A stretch of 64,000 nucleotides of DNA from Kaistia hirudinis (lineage in GTDB: Bacteria > Pseudomonadota > Alphaproteobacteria > Rhizobiales > Kaistiaceae). Location of the stretch: assembly GCF_014196455.1 (NCBI RefSeq), contig NZ_JACIDS010000006.1, forward strand, positions 186,001-250,000. The letters run 5' to 3'. A program made the translations under genes and the position numbers. The stretch's first letter is position 1, and each line of letters begins with the position of its first letter. The notes beneath the pieces are model-generated. The model was not told the DNA's origin. It saw only the letters and a program-made list of their open reading frames with translations, and did no database searches. Positions 26,797-35,053 of the stretch are shown here, one piece after another.

Positions 26797-28028
26797 GCGG
26801 CGACCTCCGGCTTGGTGCTGGTTGGAGTCATGATCGGATCGCGGGGCGCGCGCTCCTCCTCGCCTGCGAAGAGGAGGCCGAAGCGGGGCGAGAGCAGGCC
26901 GGAGACGGCGAGGGCGGCGGCGCCACGCAGCACCGCGTCCTGCCCCTCATGGGTCAGCAGCACGCGGGGCGCGGTGCGATCGGTATATTCGGCGATCGAA
27001 TGGGCGAATGGCTGTGCGGCCGCCAGCAGCCGCTCGAGCAGATGATCGGGCATCAGCCCGCCGATCAGGATCGTCTCGGGATCGAACAGGTTCTCGATGA
27101 TGGTCACGGCGGCGCGGAGCAGCGGCGCGACCTCCTCGATCCAGGTATCGATCACCGGGGATCCGTCGGCGAGCGCGCGTTCGACAACAGCTTCGGGATC
27201 GGTCGCCTTGAGCCGGCGATCGAGCGCGTCGAGCGAGACATAGCGTTCGAGGCAGCCGCGATTGCCGCAGGGGCAGAGGTCGCCGCCGGGCACGAGAGGG
27301 ATATGTCCGATCTCGCCGGCATTGCCGCGCGCGCCACGGACCGCGTTGCCCTCCTGCACATGCGTGCCACCGAGTCCGACGCCGAAATAGAGATAGTAGA
27401 AGTCGCGATAGGCGCGACCCTCGCCATAAAGCCGCTCGCCGAGCGCGGCGGCGGCAAGGTCGACGCCGACGAAGGCCGGCAGGCCGGTGACGGCTTCGAG
27501 CCGGGCGGCGATGTCGACGTCCTTCCAACCCTCAAGCGTCGTCGGCCCGACGAAGCTCATGGATTCGACACCCATCGGACCGGGCATGGCCATGCCGATG
27601 CCGAGCATGCGTCCCGCCGGTCGGAGCGCGCGGATCTCGCGGACGAGATCGCCGCAGAGCGCGAAGGTCGCCTCGGGATCGACGGGCGCCATCGTCCGGC
27701 CGCGGCGGGCGACGACGTCGCCGGCGAGGTTGATCAGCGCCGCCTCGACTCCGATGGGCGTGACGTGCAGGCCGATCGCGAAACCGCCATCCGCGTTGAG
27801 CGTGAGCGTGGTCGGCGGATGGCCGCGGCCCTTCGGCGTCTCGCGGGCGCCGCGCACGAAGCCCTGTTCTTCGAGTTCGCGGGTGATTGTGGAGACGGTC
27901 TGCACCGTCAGGCCGACCTGCTGCGCGATCTCGCTGCGCGATATCGGCGCCGACAGGCGGATCGTTTCCAGGACGATCCGTCGGTTGTAGGGCCTTCCGA
28001 ATTCCTGGTTGGTCCCGCGCAGGTGCAA
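26793..28028 (-). CDS. ROK family transcriptional regulator
   Basis: A 411-residue NagC/Mlc-type regulator. The N-terminal winged HTH contains ISRSEIAQQVGLTVQTVSTI. The ROK sugar-binding domain carries GARGNAGEIGHIPL and the zinc motif CPCGNRGCLERY. The TTG at 28028 (LHLRGTNQEF) has GGAGAG at ideal spacing; another in-frame TTG at 28076 would add a 16-residue leader. It is the first gene of the operon it probably represses, overlapping the ATPase gene by four bases. Direct repeats upstream may be its operator. The inducer is likely the imported sugar or a derivative. Confidence 0.88.
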   Translation of the reverse strand: MHLRGTNQEFGRPYNRRIVLETIRLSAPISRSEIAQQVGLTVQTVSTITRELEEQGFVRGARETPKGRGHPPTTLTLNADGGFAIGLHVTPIGVEAALINLAGDVVARRGRTMAPVDPEATFALCGDLVREIRALRPAGRMLGIGMAMPGPMGVESMSFVGPTTLEGWKDVDIAARLEAVTGLPAFVGVDLAAAALGERLYGEGRAYRDFYYLYFGVGLGGTHVQEGNAVRGARGNAGEIGHIPLVPGGDLCPCGNRGCLERYVSLDALDRRLKATDPEAVVERALADGSPVIDTWIEEVAPLLRAAVTIIENLFDPETILIGGLMPDHLLERLLAAAQPFAHSIAEYTDRTAPRVLLTHEGQDAVLRGAAALAVSGLLSPRFGLLFAGEEERAPRDPIMTPTSTKPEVAA

Positions 28029-28343
28029 GCGTCTCTCCGTCGCCAGATCACGAACGCTAGCATTCCCGTATTTCAAGTCAAATGGATTTCAAAAATAGCC
28101 GAGACCGTGTCGCTGGCGTGCTGTGGATGGCGGCCATCGCTGGCCGAAGGCTGGCCAGCGCCAACCGCAACGCCGTGTGAGCGTCGGTGCTTTGTCGGAG
28201 TTGCTTGGGTCTCACGGCACAATGCCTGCGGCGGCGATCGGCAGTGGCGATGACGGCGTCGGCGTGACGAACGCAGTCGGGGCAAGGCCAAAATGCGAAC
28301 GGGCGCCCGAGGGCGCCCGTCGACCATGATGTTGCGGAACCTC
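28029..28343 (-). promoter_or_regulatory. Gene-free spacer with ROK promoter/operator candidates and SBP terminator
   Basis: The 315 bases hold no convincing gene. Just upstream of the ROK gene, TTGACT with a TAGCGT box 16 bases downstream (minus strand) could be a promoter. ATTTCAA occurs twice in direct orientation at 28070-28076 and 28086-28092, a possible operator. The far end carries the hairpin at 28299-28320. Confidence 0.4.
28299..28320 (-). terminator. Rho-independent-type terminator of the pyrimidine ABC operon
   Basis: ACGGGCGCC (28299-28307) pairs perfectly with GGCGCCCGT (28312-28320). On the minus strand it is followed within six bases by CATTTT. It lies 23 bases past the stop of the substrate-binding-protein gene, the last gene of that unit. 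Confidence 0.65.
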
Positions 28344-29351
28344 TTACTTGAGGCCGGCCGCGTCGGTCACGGCATGCGTCCAGGCGCCCGTCGGCTCCTT
28401 GGTGATAACCGGGGAATCGCCACCGGCCGAGAGCAGCGTCGTGACGGTGCGCTTGTAGTCGGCTTCGTCGAGCGCGCCGTTGGTGCCGTCGGTCAGCTTG
28501 TTGATCTCGCCGATCATGAACTTCTGGTGCGCTTCGGTCTGGGCGCCGGTCTCGTCGTTCTCGAGAACGATCTTGGCCGCCTCGTCCGGATGGGCGCGGG
28601 CATAGTCCCAACCCTTCTCGGATGCCTTCACGAACTTGGCCATCTTCTCGACGAAGGCCGGGTCCTTCAGCTTGTCTTCCATGACATAGAGGCCGTCCTC
28701 GAGCGTCGCGACGCCCTGGTCCTCATATTTGAAGACGACGAGTTCGCTCTCGGGAATGCCGGCGTCCAGCACCTGGCCGAACTCGTTATAGGTCATGGTC
28801 GAGATGCAGTCGGCCTGCTTCTGGATCAGCGGGTCGACGTTGAAGCCCTGCTTCAGCACGGTGACGCCGTCCGGACCGCCATTCGTCTTGAGGCCGAGCT
28901 TCGCCATCCAGGCGAGGAAGGGATACTCATTGCCGTAGAACCAGACGCCGAGCGTCTTGCCCTTGAAATCGGCCGGCGAGGCGATGCCGGTTTCCTTGCG
29001 GCAGGTCAGCATGAGGCCCGACTTCTTGAACGGCTGGGCGATGTTGACCAGCGGCACGCCCTTCTCGCGCGAGGCGAGGGCTGCCGGCATCCAGGTGGTG
29101 ATGACGTCGGCGCCGCCGCCGGCGATGACCTGCTCGGGCGCGATGTCCGGTCCGCCCGGCTTGATCGTGACGTCGAGACCTTCCTCCTCGTAGAAACCCT
29201 TCTCCTTGGCGACGTAGTAACCGGCGAACTGGGCCTGCGTGACCCATTTCAGCTGCAGCGTCAGCGGGTCGGCCGCGAAGGCCGCGCTGCTGGTCGCCAG
29301 GCCGGCGGCCATAGCCAGCGCCCCGATCATCGTCTTTCCGATCATCGTCAT
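28344..29351 (-). CDS. NMT1/THI5-type ABC transporter substrate-binding protein
   Basis: A 335-residue periplasmic protein with a signal peptide (cleavage near AFAADP) and an NMT1/THI5-like domain: LQLKWVTQAQFAGYYVAKEKGFY, then GGPDIAPEQVIAGGGADV. Family members bind pyrimidine-like, hydantoin or related ligands for import. The ATG at 29351 follows GGAGGGG. It ends a unit with two permeases upstream. The flanking dihydropyrimidinase pathway genes suggest uracil, dihydrouracil or a ureido compound as ligand; this is contextual inference. Confidence 0.87.
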   Translation of the reverse strand: MTMIGKTMIGALAMAAGLATSSAAFAADPLTLQLKWVTQAQFAGYYVAKEKGFYEEEGLDVTIKPGGPDIAPEQVIAGGGADVITTWMPAALASREKGVPLVNIAQPFKKSGLMLTCRKETGIASPADFKGKTLGVWFYGNEYPFLAWMAKLGLKTNGGPDGVTVLKQGFNVDPLIQKQADCISTMTYNEFGQVLDAGIPESELVVFKYEDQGVATLEDGLYVMEDKLKDPAFVEKMAKFVKASEKGWDYARAHPDEAAKIVLENDETGAQTEAHQKFMIGEINKLTDGTNGALDEADYKRTVTTLLSAGGDSPVITKEPTGAWTHAVTDAAGLK

Positions 29352-29390
29352 CGTCTCTGACCCCTCCGTTCGGGTTCGTTGATCCGTCCC

Positions 29391-30515
29391 TCAGGTGCGG
29401 AAGGACGGATGCCAGAAGGTTGCGGCGCGCTCGATGAGTGCAACCACGCCGTAGAACACGGAGCCGGCGAGCGCCGCCACCGCGATTTCCGCCCACACCA
29501 TGTCGATGTTCATGCGCCCGACTTCGGTGGAGATGCGGAAGCCCATGCCCACGATCGGCGTGCCGAAGAATTCAGCTACAATCGCAGCGATCAGGGCGAG
29601 AGTCGAATTGATCTTGAGGGCGTTGAAGATGAACGGCATCGCCTCGGGCAGGCGCAGCTTGAACAGCGTCTGCCAGTAGTTCGCCGCATAGGTGCGCATC
29701 AGGTCGCGGCTCATCGGCTGCGCCGCGGCAAGGCCGGTGACCGTGTTGACCAGCATGGGAAAGAAGGTCGAGACCACGACCACGGCCGCCTTGGATGGCC
29801 AGTCGAAGCCGAACCACATCACCATGATCGGCGCGATGCCGACGATCGGCAGCGCCGAGACGAGATTGCCGATCGGCAGCAGGCCGCGCTGCAGGAAGGG
29901 GATCCGGTCGACGATGATCGCGACGAGGAAGCCGGTGCCGCAGCCGATCGCATAGCCGGCGATCACCGCCTTCAGGAAGGTCTGGCGGAAATCCGCGGCG
30001 AGAGTCGGGATCGACGTCGCGATGCGCGCGCCGATCGCCGAGGGCGGCGGGATCAGCACCGACGGGACCTTCAGGACGACGACGACGATCTCCCAGAGGA
30101 TCAGCAGCCAGAGGCCGAACAGGAACGGCACGAGCAGGCGCAACAACAGGCCGTCGAAGCCCTTCGGCCGCGGCACGGCCGACAGTTCCGAGACGAGCGC
30201 CCAGGCGAGCAGCCAGCTCGTCAGCACCAGCGCGAGATAGCCTGAGCCCGGATGACCGGCGACCGTCGGCAGCAGATGGAGCGCGACGAAGGCGCCGAGA
30301 TGCGCCGCGATCGCCAGCAACACGCCGGCAATTCCGCTCTGCTCGGCGCGGATCGCCGCGACGATCGCCAGGGCCGTCGCGACGAGTACCGACCAGCCGA
30401 GCACGCCGGCGCGCGGCAGCGTCAGGGTGGGGTCGGCGCTGTCCAGCGGCAGCGCTACCATGGCGAAGAGCCCGATCAGCGCGATCCAGGGCTGGAGATG
30501 GCCGCGGGAGGTCAT
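29391..30515 (-). CDS. ABC transporter permease (SsuC/TauC type)
   Basis: A 374-residue inner-membrane permease with an unusually long N-terminal region of three extra hydrophobic segments before the BPD_transp_1 core. The core carries the family features PSALP-like LVSALPIVGIAPIMVMWFGF and the EAA loop YWQTLFKLRLPEAMPFIFNALK. Its ATG overlaps the stop of the upstream permease gene as ATGA. It forms a heterodimeric channel with that permease and uses the ATPase at 32087-32899. Confidence 0.9.
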   Translation of the reverse strand: MTSRGHLQPWIALIGLFAMVALPLDSADPTLTLPRAGVLGWSVLVATALAIVAAIRAEQSGIAGVLLAIAAHLGAFVALHLLPTVAGHPGSGYLALVLTSWLLAWALVSELSAVPRPKGFDGLLLRLLVPFLFGLWLLILWEIVVVVLKVPSVLIPPPSAIGARIATSIPTLAADFRQTFLKAVIAGYAIGCGTGFLVAIIVDRIPFLQRGLLPIGNLVSALPIVGIAPIMVMWFGFDWPSKAAVVVVSTFFPMLVNTVTGLAAAQPMSRDLMRTYAANYWQTLFKLRLPEAMPFIFNALKINSTLALIAAIVAEFFGTPIVGMGFRISTEVGRMNIDMVWAEIAVAALAGSVFYGVVALIERAATFWHPSFRT

Positions 30516-31444
30516 CGGGCCATCCCCATGCGTTTGACGACTGCCGTGCCGCCGAGACCCACCATCCAGACCAGGATCGCCGCGAGCAGCGAAGCGGCGA
30601 ACAGCGCCGACCAGATCTGGATCGTCTGCCCGTAATAGGAGCCGGCGAGAAGACGCGCGCCGATGCCGGCCGAGGCGCCCGTCGGCATCTCGCCGACGAT
30701 GGCGCCGACGAGGCTGATCGCGATCGCGACCTGCATCGAGGTGAACAGATAAGGCATCGCGGCCGGCAGACGCAGCTTCCAGAAGGTCTGCGCCCGGCTC
30801 GCCGAATAGGTCCGCATCAGGTCGAGATGCATGATCTCGGGCGAGCGGAAGCCTTTGACGAGGCCGACCGTGATCGGGAAGAAGGAGAGATAGGTCGAGA
30901 TCATCGCCTTGGCGATGAAGCGCGACGCATCGGTCGAGACCCCCAGCTGCCCGTTCAGCAGATTATAGCCGACAACGACAATCATCGGCGCGATCGCGAC
31001 GATCGGGATCGTCTGCGAGGCGATGATCCAGGGCATCAGGCTCTTTTCGAGGCTCGCCACATGCACGATCCCGATCGCGAGCAGGATGCCGAGCAGCGTG
31101 CCGCTGACGAAGCCGGCCAGCGTCGCCGAGAGCGTGACCCAGGCGTGATAGACGAGGCTGCGCTTCGACGTGATCTTCTGGTCGGCCGTCGTCTTCCAAA
31201 CTTCGACGGCGATCTGGTGCGGCGCCGGCAGGAGCGGGCGCTCCATCGACCAGGTCGCATCGACGAGCTGCTCGGTCGTGGGAACGACCTTCTGCCGGGC
31301 GAAGACATCGAGCGCCAACGAGCGGTTCATCCAATAGGCACCGGCATACCAGATCGCGAGGATGGCCAGCGTCACGACCAGCACCGGCACCAGCTTGCCG
31401 GGCTTCCGGTCGATCCGGCGGACAGTGGGCGCGGCCGCGCTCAT
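30512..31444 (-). CDS. ABC transporter permease (SsuC/TauC type)
   Basis: A 310-residue permease with about six hydrophobic segments. The conserved regions are SQTIPIVAIAPMIVVVGY and the EAA loop ASRAQTFWKLRLPAAMPYLFT. The ATG is at 31442-31444, 71 bases from the divergent cupin gene. Translation is coupled to the next permease gene. The matching ATPase gene is on the same strand but lies beyond the cupin gene, so it needs a separate transcript or read-through. Confidence 0.9.
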   Translation of the reverse strand: MSAAAPTVRRIDRKPGKLVPVLVVTLAILAIWYAGAYWMNRSLALDVFARQKVVPTTEQLVDATWSMERPLLPAPHQIAVEVWKTTADQKITSKRSLVYHAWVTLSATLAGFVSGTLLGILLAIGIVHVASLEKSLMPWIIASQTIPIVAIAPMIVVVGYNLLNGQLGVSTDASRFIAKAMISTYLSFFPITVGLVKGFRSPEIMHLDLMRTYSASRAQTFWKLRLPAAMPYLFTSMQVAIAISLVGAIVGEMPTGASAGIGARLLAGSYYGQTIQIWSALFAASLLAAILVWMVGLGGTAVVKRMGMAR

Positions 31445-31515
31445 GATGCGGCTCCCATTGGGGCCGCCGCCCGCATGGCGTAAACTGCGGCACCCATCGA
31501 TCGGGAGCGAAAGCC

Positions 31516-31929
31516 ATGGACGTCATCGAGCGGCCGACCTGCCGCGTCATCCAGCCGGGCGCGGTCACCTATCACGGCAAGCAGGGGCACGATTATGTCG
31601 CCGGCATCAGCGCGGAATCGGTCGGCGCCAGTGGCCTCTGCATGATCATGCTGACCATACCGCCGGGCGGGCGCGCCAAGGCGCATCTGCATGAGAGCCA
31701 CGAGACCGCGATCTATGTGCTCGCCGGCGAGGCCGAGACCTGGTTTGGCGAGCGGCTCGAGCAGTGCCTCGCGGTCAAGGCCGGGGAGATGTTCTACATC
31801 CCCGCCGGCATGCCGCATCTGCCGGTCAACCGGAGCGGCGCGCCTTGCACCGCCGTGATCGCCCGCACCGATCCGAACGAGCAGGAGAGTGTCCGCCTGC
31901 TGCCGGAACTGGAGCATTTCGTACCGTGA
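31516..31929 (+). CDS. Small cupin-domain protein
   Basis: A 137-residue single cupin. The first metal motif region reads HLHESHETAIYVLAGEAE and the second PAGMPHLPVN, so two or three histidines and a glutamate are available for a metal. There is no DNA-binding domain. The ATG at 31516 follows CGGGAGCG. It sits on the opposite strand between the permease and ATPase genes of the pyrimidine transporter, diverging from the permease gene. Its role is unknown: an enzyme on a ureido intermediate or a ligand sensor are both possible. Confidence 0.85.
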   Translation: MDVIERPTCRVIQPGAVTYHGKQGHDYVAGISAESVGASGLCMIMLTIPPGGRAKAHLHESHETAIYVLAGEAETWFGERLEQCLAVKAGEMFYIPAGMPHLPVNRSGAPCTAVIARTDPNEQESVRLLPELEHFVP

Positions 31930-31940
31930 GCGGCCGTGCT

Positions 31941-32060
31941 GCCCTCTCCCCCCTTGTGGGGGAGAGCTGGAGAGGGGGGTACCTGTCCGCCCTCTCCGGA
32001 TGCGCAAAGTGCGACCCCGACGCACCCCCCTCCCGGCCTCCCCCACAAGGGGGCAGGAGC
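31941..32060. repeat. Large imperfect palindromic intergenic element
   Basis: Nested inverted repeats: CCCCCTTGTGGGGGAG (31949-31964) is the exact reverse complement of 32038-32053, and GAGGGGGGT (31972-31980) of 32024-32032. The left arm also folds on itself (CTCTCCCC/GGGGAGAG). It lies between two convergent genes, where it could terminate both transcripts. The form resembles dispersed palindromic elements of rhizobial genomes. Confidence 0.8.
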
Positions 32061-32086
32061 AGGAAGGCTGCGGCCCCAGTGGACGG

Positions 32087-32899
32087 TCAATCCTCATAGG
32101 AGTGCCCCGCCCGGAGGCCGGCGCGCACCCGCGCGGCGATCTCGAGGAACTGCGGCGTCTCGCGCATGTCGAGCGTGCGATGGCGCGGGAAACTGCAATG
32201 GATGATATCGGTCACGCGGCCGGGGCGCGGCGACATGACGACGATCTTGGTCGAGAGAAACACGGCTTCGGGGATCGAGTGCGTCACGAAGACGACGGTC
32301 TTCTCGGTCTTCGCCCAGAGCTTCGAGAGCTTCTCGTTGAGATGGTCGCGCACGATCTCGTCGAGTGCGCCGAAGGGCTCGTCCATCAGCAGCAGTTCGG
32401 GCTCCACGGCCAGCGCACGGGCGATCGAGGCGCGCTGCTGCATGCCGCCGGAGAGCTGCCAGGGGAACTTCTTCTCGAAGCCCGCGAGATCGACGAGGGC
32501 GAGATTCTCGGCGATGCGCTTCTCGCGCTCGACCTTCGGCAGCCCCATGATCTCCAGCGGCAGCGCGACGTTGCGCGCGATCGTGCGCCAGGGATAGAGC
32601 GCCGCCGCCTGGAAGACATAGCCATAGGCGCGATTCTGCCGCGCTTCTTCCGGCGATACCCCGTTCACCGTGATCGAGCCGCCCGTCGCCCGCTCGAGAT
32701 CCGCGATGACCCGGAGCAGCGTGGTCTTGCCGCAGCCCGACGGCCCGATGAAGGAGACGAATTCGCCTCGCTTCACGTCCAGATCGATGTCCAATAGGGC
32801 CTGGACGGGCCCGTCATTGGTTTCGAAGGTCAGGGAGAGGCCGCGAATGTCGATCACGGTCCTCTCGTCGGCCTTCGGGTTCTCCTCCCCCGCAGCCAT
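32087..32899 (-). CDS. ABC transporter ATP-binding protein (SsuB/TauB type)
   Basis: A 270-residue ATPase: Walker A GPSGCGKTT, signature LSGGMQQRASIARAL, Walker B LLLMDEPFGALDE, His switch VTHSIPEA. This subfamily energises nitrate/sulfonate/pyrimidine-type importers, matching the two permeases and NMT1-like binding protein downstream. The ATG at 32899 has TAGGAGCGGGA upstream; that ribosome site overlaps the stop codon of the AT-rich gene. Originally it probably followed the dihydropyrimidinase gene directly. Confidence 0.9.
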   Translation of the reverse strand: MAAGEENPKADERTVIDIRGLSLTFETNDGPVQALLDIDLDVKRGEFVSFIGPSGCGKTTLLRVIADLERATGGSITVNGVSPEEARQNRAYGYVFQAAALYPWRTIARNVALPLEIMGLPKVEREKRIAENLALVDLAGFEKKFPWQLSGGMQQRASIARALAVEPELLLMDEPFGALDEIVRDHLNEKLSKLWAKTEKTVVFVTHSIPEAVFLSTKIVVMSPRPGRVTDIIHCSFPRHRTLDMRETPQFLEIAARVRAGLRAGHSYED

Positions 32900-32907
32900 T
32901 CCCGCTC

Positions 32908-33549
32908 CTAGACCCCGATCGACAAATTTTGAGCTATCTCTTTGATTCTTGAACGTCCCCGCAGAAGCGCGTCCCGCTCTTTAGCGACGTCCACACCGTG
33001 CAGTAGCTCGGTCAGTCGTATCAATGTCGATTCGTGGTATTCGATCTGATCGAGCAAATAAGACACGTATCCTCCTGAATATCGATATTCTTCGACTGAA
33101 AACGCCCCTGTCTGGTATTGTAATCGGCTGTATTTTCTGACCTGAAATACCAGTTTATCCTGCTTTCGTTCAGTCATAATGATCTTGCTATGTATAAGGA
33201 TATTCCTAAAGGAAAATATTTCCTCAAGACCAAACGCTAGAATATTTAGATCGAACATACCCTCTGCATCGCCGCATTCCCGTAGGAAGGCCTTTGCGGT
33301 TATGCAGTCGATCAGAAAATCTATCTTACTTCTATAATCTACCGGATAATGCTTTGATATTGAACGTGTTATTACCGGATAGATCTCCGCGAAAGTGAAA
33401 ATAAGAGTGTCCAGGTGGTAATCTAGAGACGAGAATCGCGAAACAAAATAGCCGATGATCGCATACTGCTCCTTGTCCTGATCGTTCAGGTCCAGAGCGT
33501 GTTGCTTCACGCGAAACGAGAGGGTGACGTCGGCTACCTTGTTGGCCAT
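32908..33549 (-). CDS. AT-rich HEPN-like protein, probably acquired
   Basis: A 213-residue, mostly helical protein that I cannot name. It contains FRNILIH at residues 114-120, matching the RNxxxH motif of HEPN-domain ribonucleases, set in a helical context (LEEIFSFRNILIHSKI). N-terminal FVSRFSSLDYHLDTLIF suits the first HEPN helices. HEPN proteins are often toxins or defence effectors; no MNT antitoxin is adjacent. Base composition is far from its neighbours: 33121-33180 has 23 G+C of 60. It sits between dihydropyrimidinase and the ABC ATPase and is flanked by a 16-base imperfect direct repeat of the former's 3' end, so insertion is likely. The ATG at 33549 has a weak ribosome site. Confidence 0.72.
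   Translation of the reverse strand: MANKVADVTLSFRVKQHALDLNDQDKEQYAIIGYFVSRFSSLDYHLDTLIFTFAEIYPVITRSISKHYPVDYRSKIDFLIDCITAKAFLRECGDAEGMFDLNILAFGLEEIFSFRNILIHSKIIMTERKQDKLVFQVRKYSRLQYQTGAFSVEEYRYSGGYVSYLLDQIEYHESTLIRLTELLHGVDVAKERDALLRGRSRIKEIAQNLSIGV
32909..32924. repeat. Direct repeat, left copy, at end of AT-rich insert
   Basis: TAGACCCCGATCGACA here matches TATACCCCGATCGGCA at 33568-33583 in 14 of 16 positions. Both copies encode the last residues (IGV-stop) of the gene they end: the AT-rich gene here and dihydropyrimidinase at the other copy. The copies are 659 bases apart, flanking the insert. Confidence 0.7.
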
Positions 33550-33566
33550 ATGTTGCTCGGTAAGAG

Positions 33567-35024
33567 TTATACCCCGATCGGCATATGCTCGGGCGAGCGG
33601 GTGACGGCGCGCGGTGCCGTCAGTTCCTTCCACTTCGACACGGCCTTGTTGACCGCGGGGAAGGGCTTGCGCGGGATGAACTTGCCGCGGCCGGGCTGCG
33701 GCGTCGAGTTCTGGCCGTCGGACCAGACGACCTCGCCGCGCGACAGCGTGTAGCGCGGCAGGCCGCTCACCTGGACACCCTCGAACACGTTGTAGTCGAT
33801 GATCGACTTCTGGCTCGCCGCCGATATGGTCTTCGAGAGCTTCGGATCCCAGACCACGAGGTCGGCATCGGCGCCGGGCACGATCGCGCCCTTGCGGGGA
33901 TAGATGTTCAGCGCCTTGGCGATATTGGTCGAGGTGACCGCGACGAACTCGTTCTCGGTCAGCCGGCCCGTCTCGACGCCCTTGGTCCACAGCACGGGCA
34001 TGCGATCCTCGATGCCGCCCGTCCCGTTCGGGATCTTGGTGAAATTGCCGAGGCCGAAGCGCTTCTGTTCCGTCGTGAAAGAGCAATGGTCCGTCGCGAC
34101 GATCTGCAGCGAGCCGGCGGCAAGGCCTGCCCAGAGGCTATCCTGATGGCTCTTGTCGCGGAAGGGCGGGGACATGACGCGGCGGGCCGCATAGTCCCAG
34201 TCCTTGTTGAAATATTCGGTCTCGTCGAGCACCAGATGCTGGATCAGCGGCTCGCCATAGACGCGCATGCCCTTCTGGCGCGCGCGGCGGATCGCCTCGT
34301 GTGCCTGCTCGCAGGAGACGTGCACGATATAGACCGGCACGCCCGCGGCATCGGCGATCATGATCGCGCGGTTCGTCGCCTCGCCTTCGACCTCGGGCGG
34401 ACGCGAATAGGCGTGACCCTCGGGGCCGGTGACGCCGGCGGCCATATATTTCTGCTGCAGCGCCGCGACGATGTCGCCGTTCTCGGCATGGACGAGCGGC
34501 AGCGCGCCGAGCGCGGCACAGCGCTGGAACGAGGCGAACATCTCGTCGTCGTTCACCATCAGCGCGCCCTTATAGGCCATGAAGTGCTTGAAGGTGTTGA
34601 TGCCGCGGCCGACGATCGTCTCCATCTCGTCGAAGGTGCGCTCGTCCCAGCCCGTCACGCACATGTGGAACGAATAGTCGCCGGAGGCCGAGCGGTCGGC
34701 CCTTCCATACCAGTCGTCGAAGGCGGCGAGCATGCCCTTGTCGTTTGGGATCGCGAAGTCGACGACCATGGTCGTGCCGCCCGAGAGGCCGGCGAAAGTG
34801 CCGCTCTCCCAGGTCTCGGCCGCCGTGGTGCCCATGAACGGCATTTCGAGATGGGTGTGCGGGTCGATGCCGCCCGGCATGACGAGCGCGCCCGCCGCGT
34901 CGATGACCTTCTCGCCCTTGAGATCCGGGCCGATCGCCTTGATCGTCTCGCCCTCGATCAGGATATCCGCCTCGTAGCTGCGATCCGCCGCTACGATCGT
35001 CCCGCCTTTGATCACCGTCGACAT
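33567..35024 (-). CDS. hydA: Dihydropyrimidinase / D-hydantoinase
   Basis: A 485-residue cyclic amidohydrolase that opens dihydrouracil to N-carbamoyl-beta-alanine, the second step of reductive pyrimidine breakdown; it may also act on hydantoins. The binuclear zinc site is intact: HTHLEMPF, the carbamylated lysine in FKHFMAYKG, HAENGD, HVSCEQ and ATDHCSF. The ATG at 35024 follows AGAGGGA. The next enzyme's gene lies 29 bases upstream, in pathway order. Its last codons are duplicated at the far end of the adjacent AT-rich gene. Confidence 0.94.
   Translation of the reverse strand: MSTVIKGGTIVAADRSYEADILIEGETIKAIGPDLKGEKVIDAAGALVMPGGIDPHTHLEMPFMGTTAAETWESGTFAGLSGGTTMVVDFAIPNDKGMLAAFDDWYGRADRSASGDYSFHMCVTGWDERTFDEMETIVGRGINTFKHFMAYKGALMVNDDEMFASFQRCAALGALPLVHAENGDIVAALQQKYMAAGVTGPEGHAYSRPPEVEGEATNRAIMIADAAGVPVYIVHVSCEQAHEAIRRARQKGMRVYGEPLIQHLVLDETEYFNKDWDYAARRVMSPPFRDKSHQDSLWAGLAAGSLQIVATDHCSFTTEQKRFGLGNFTKIPNGTGGIEDRMPVLWTKGVETGRLTENEFVAVTSTNIAKALNIYPRKGAIVPGADADLVVWDPKLSKTISAASQKSIIDYNVFEGVQVSGLPRYTLSRGEVVWSDGQNSTPQPGRGKFIPRKPFPAVNKAVSKWKELTAPRAVTRSPEHMPIGV
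33568..33583. repeat. Direct repeat, right copy, at 3' end of dihydropyrimidinase
   Basis: TATACCCCGATCGGCA contains the final IGV codons and TAA stop of hydA and repeats 32909-32924 with two mismatches. This pattern fits an insert that rebuilt the 3' end of the gene it entered. Confidence 0.7.
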
Positions 35025-35053
35025 GTCATTTCCCTCTTATTGCGGCGTCGGCT

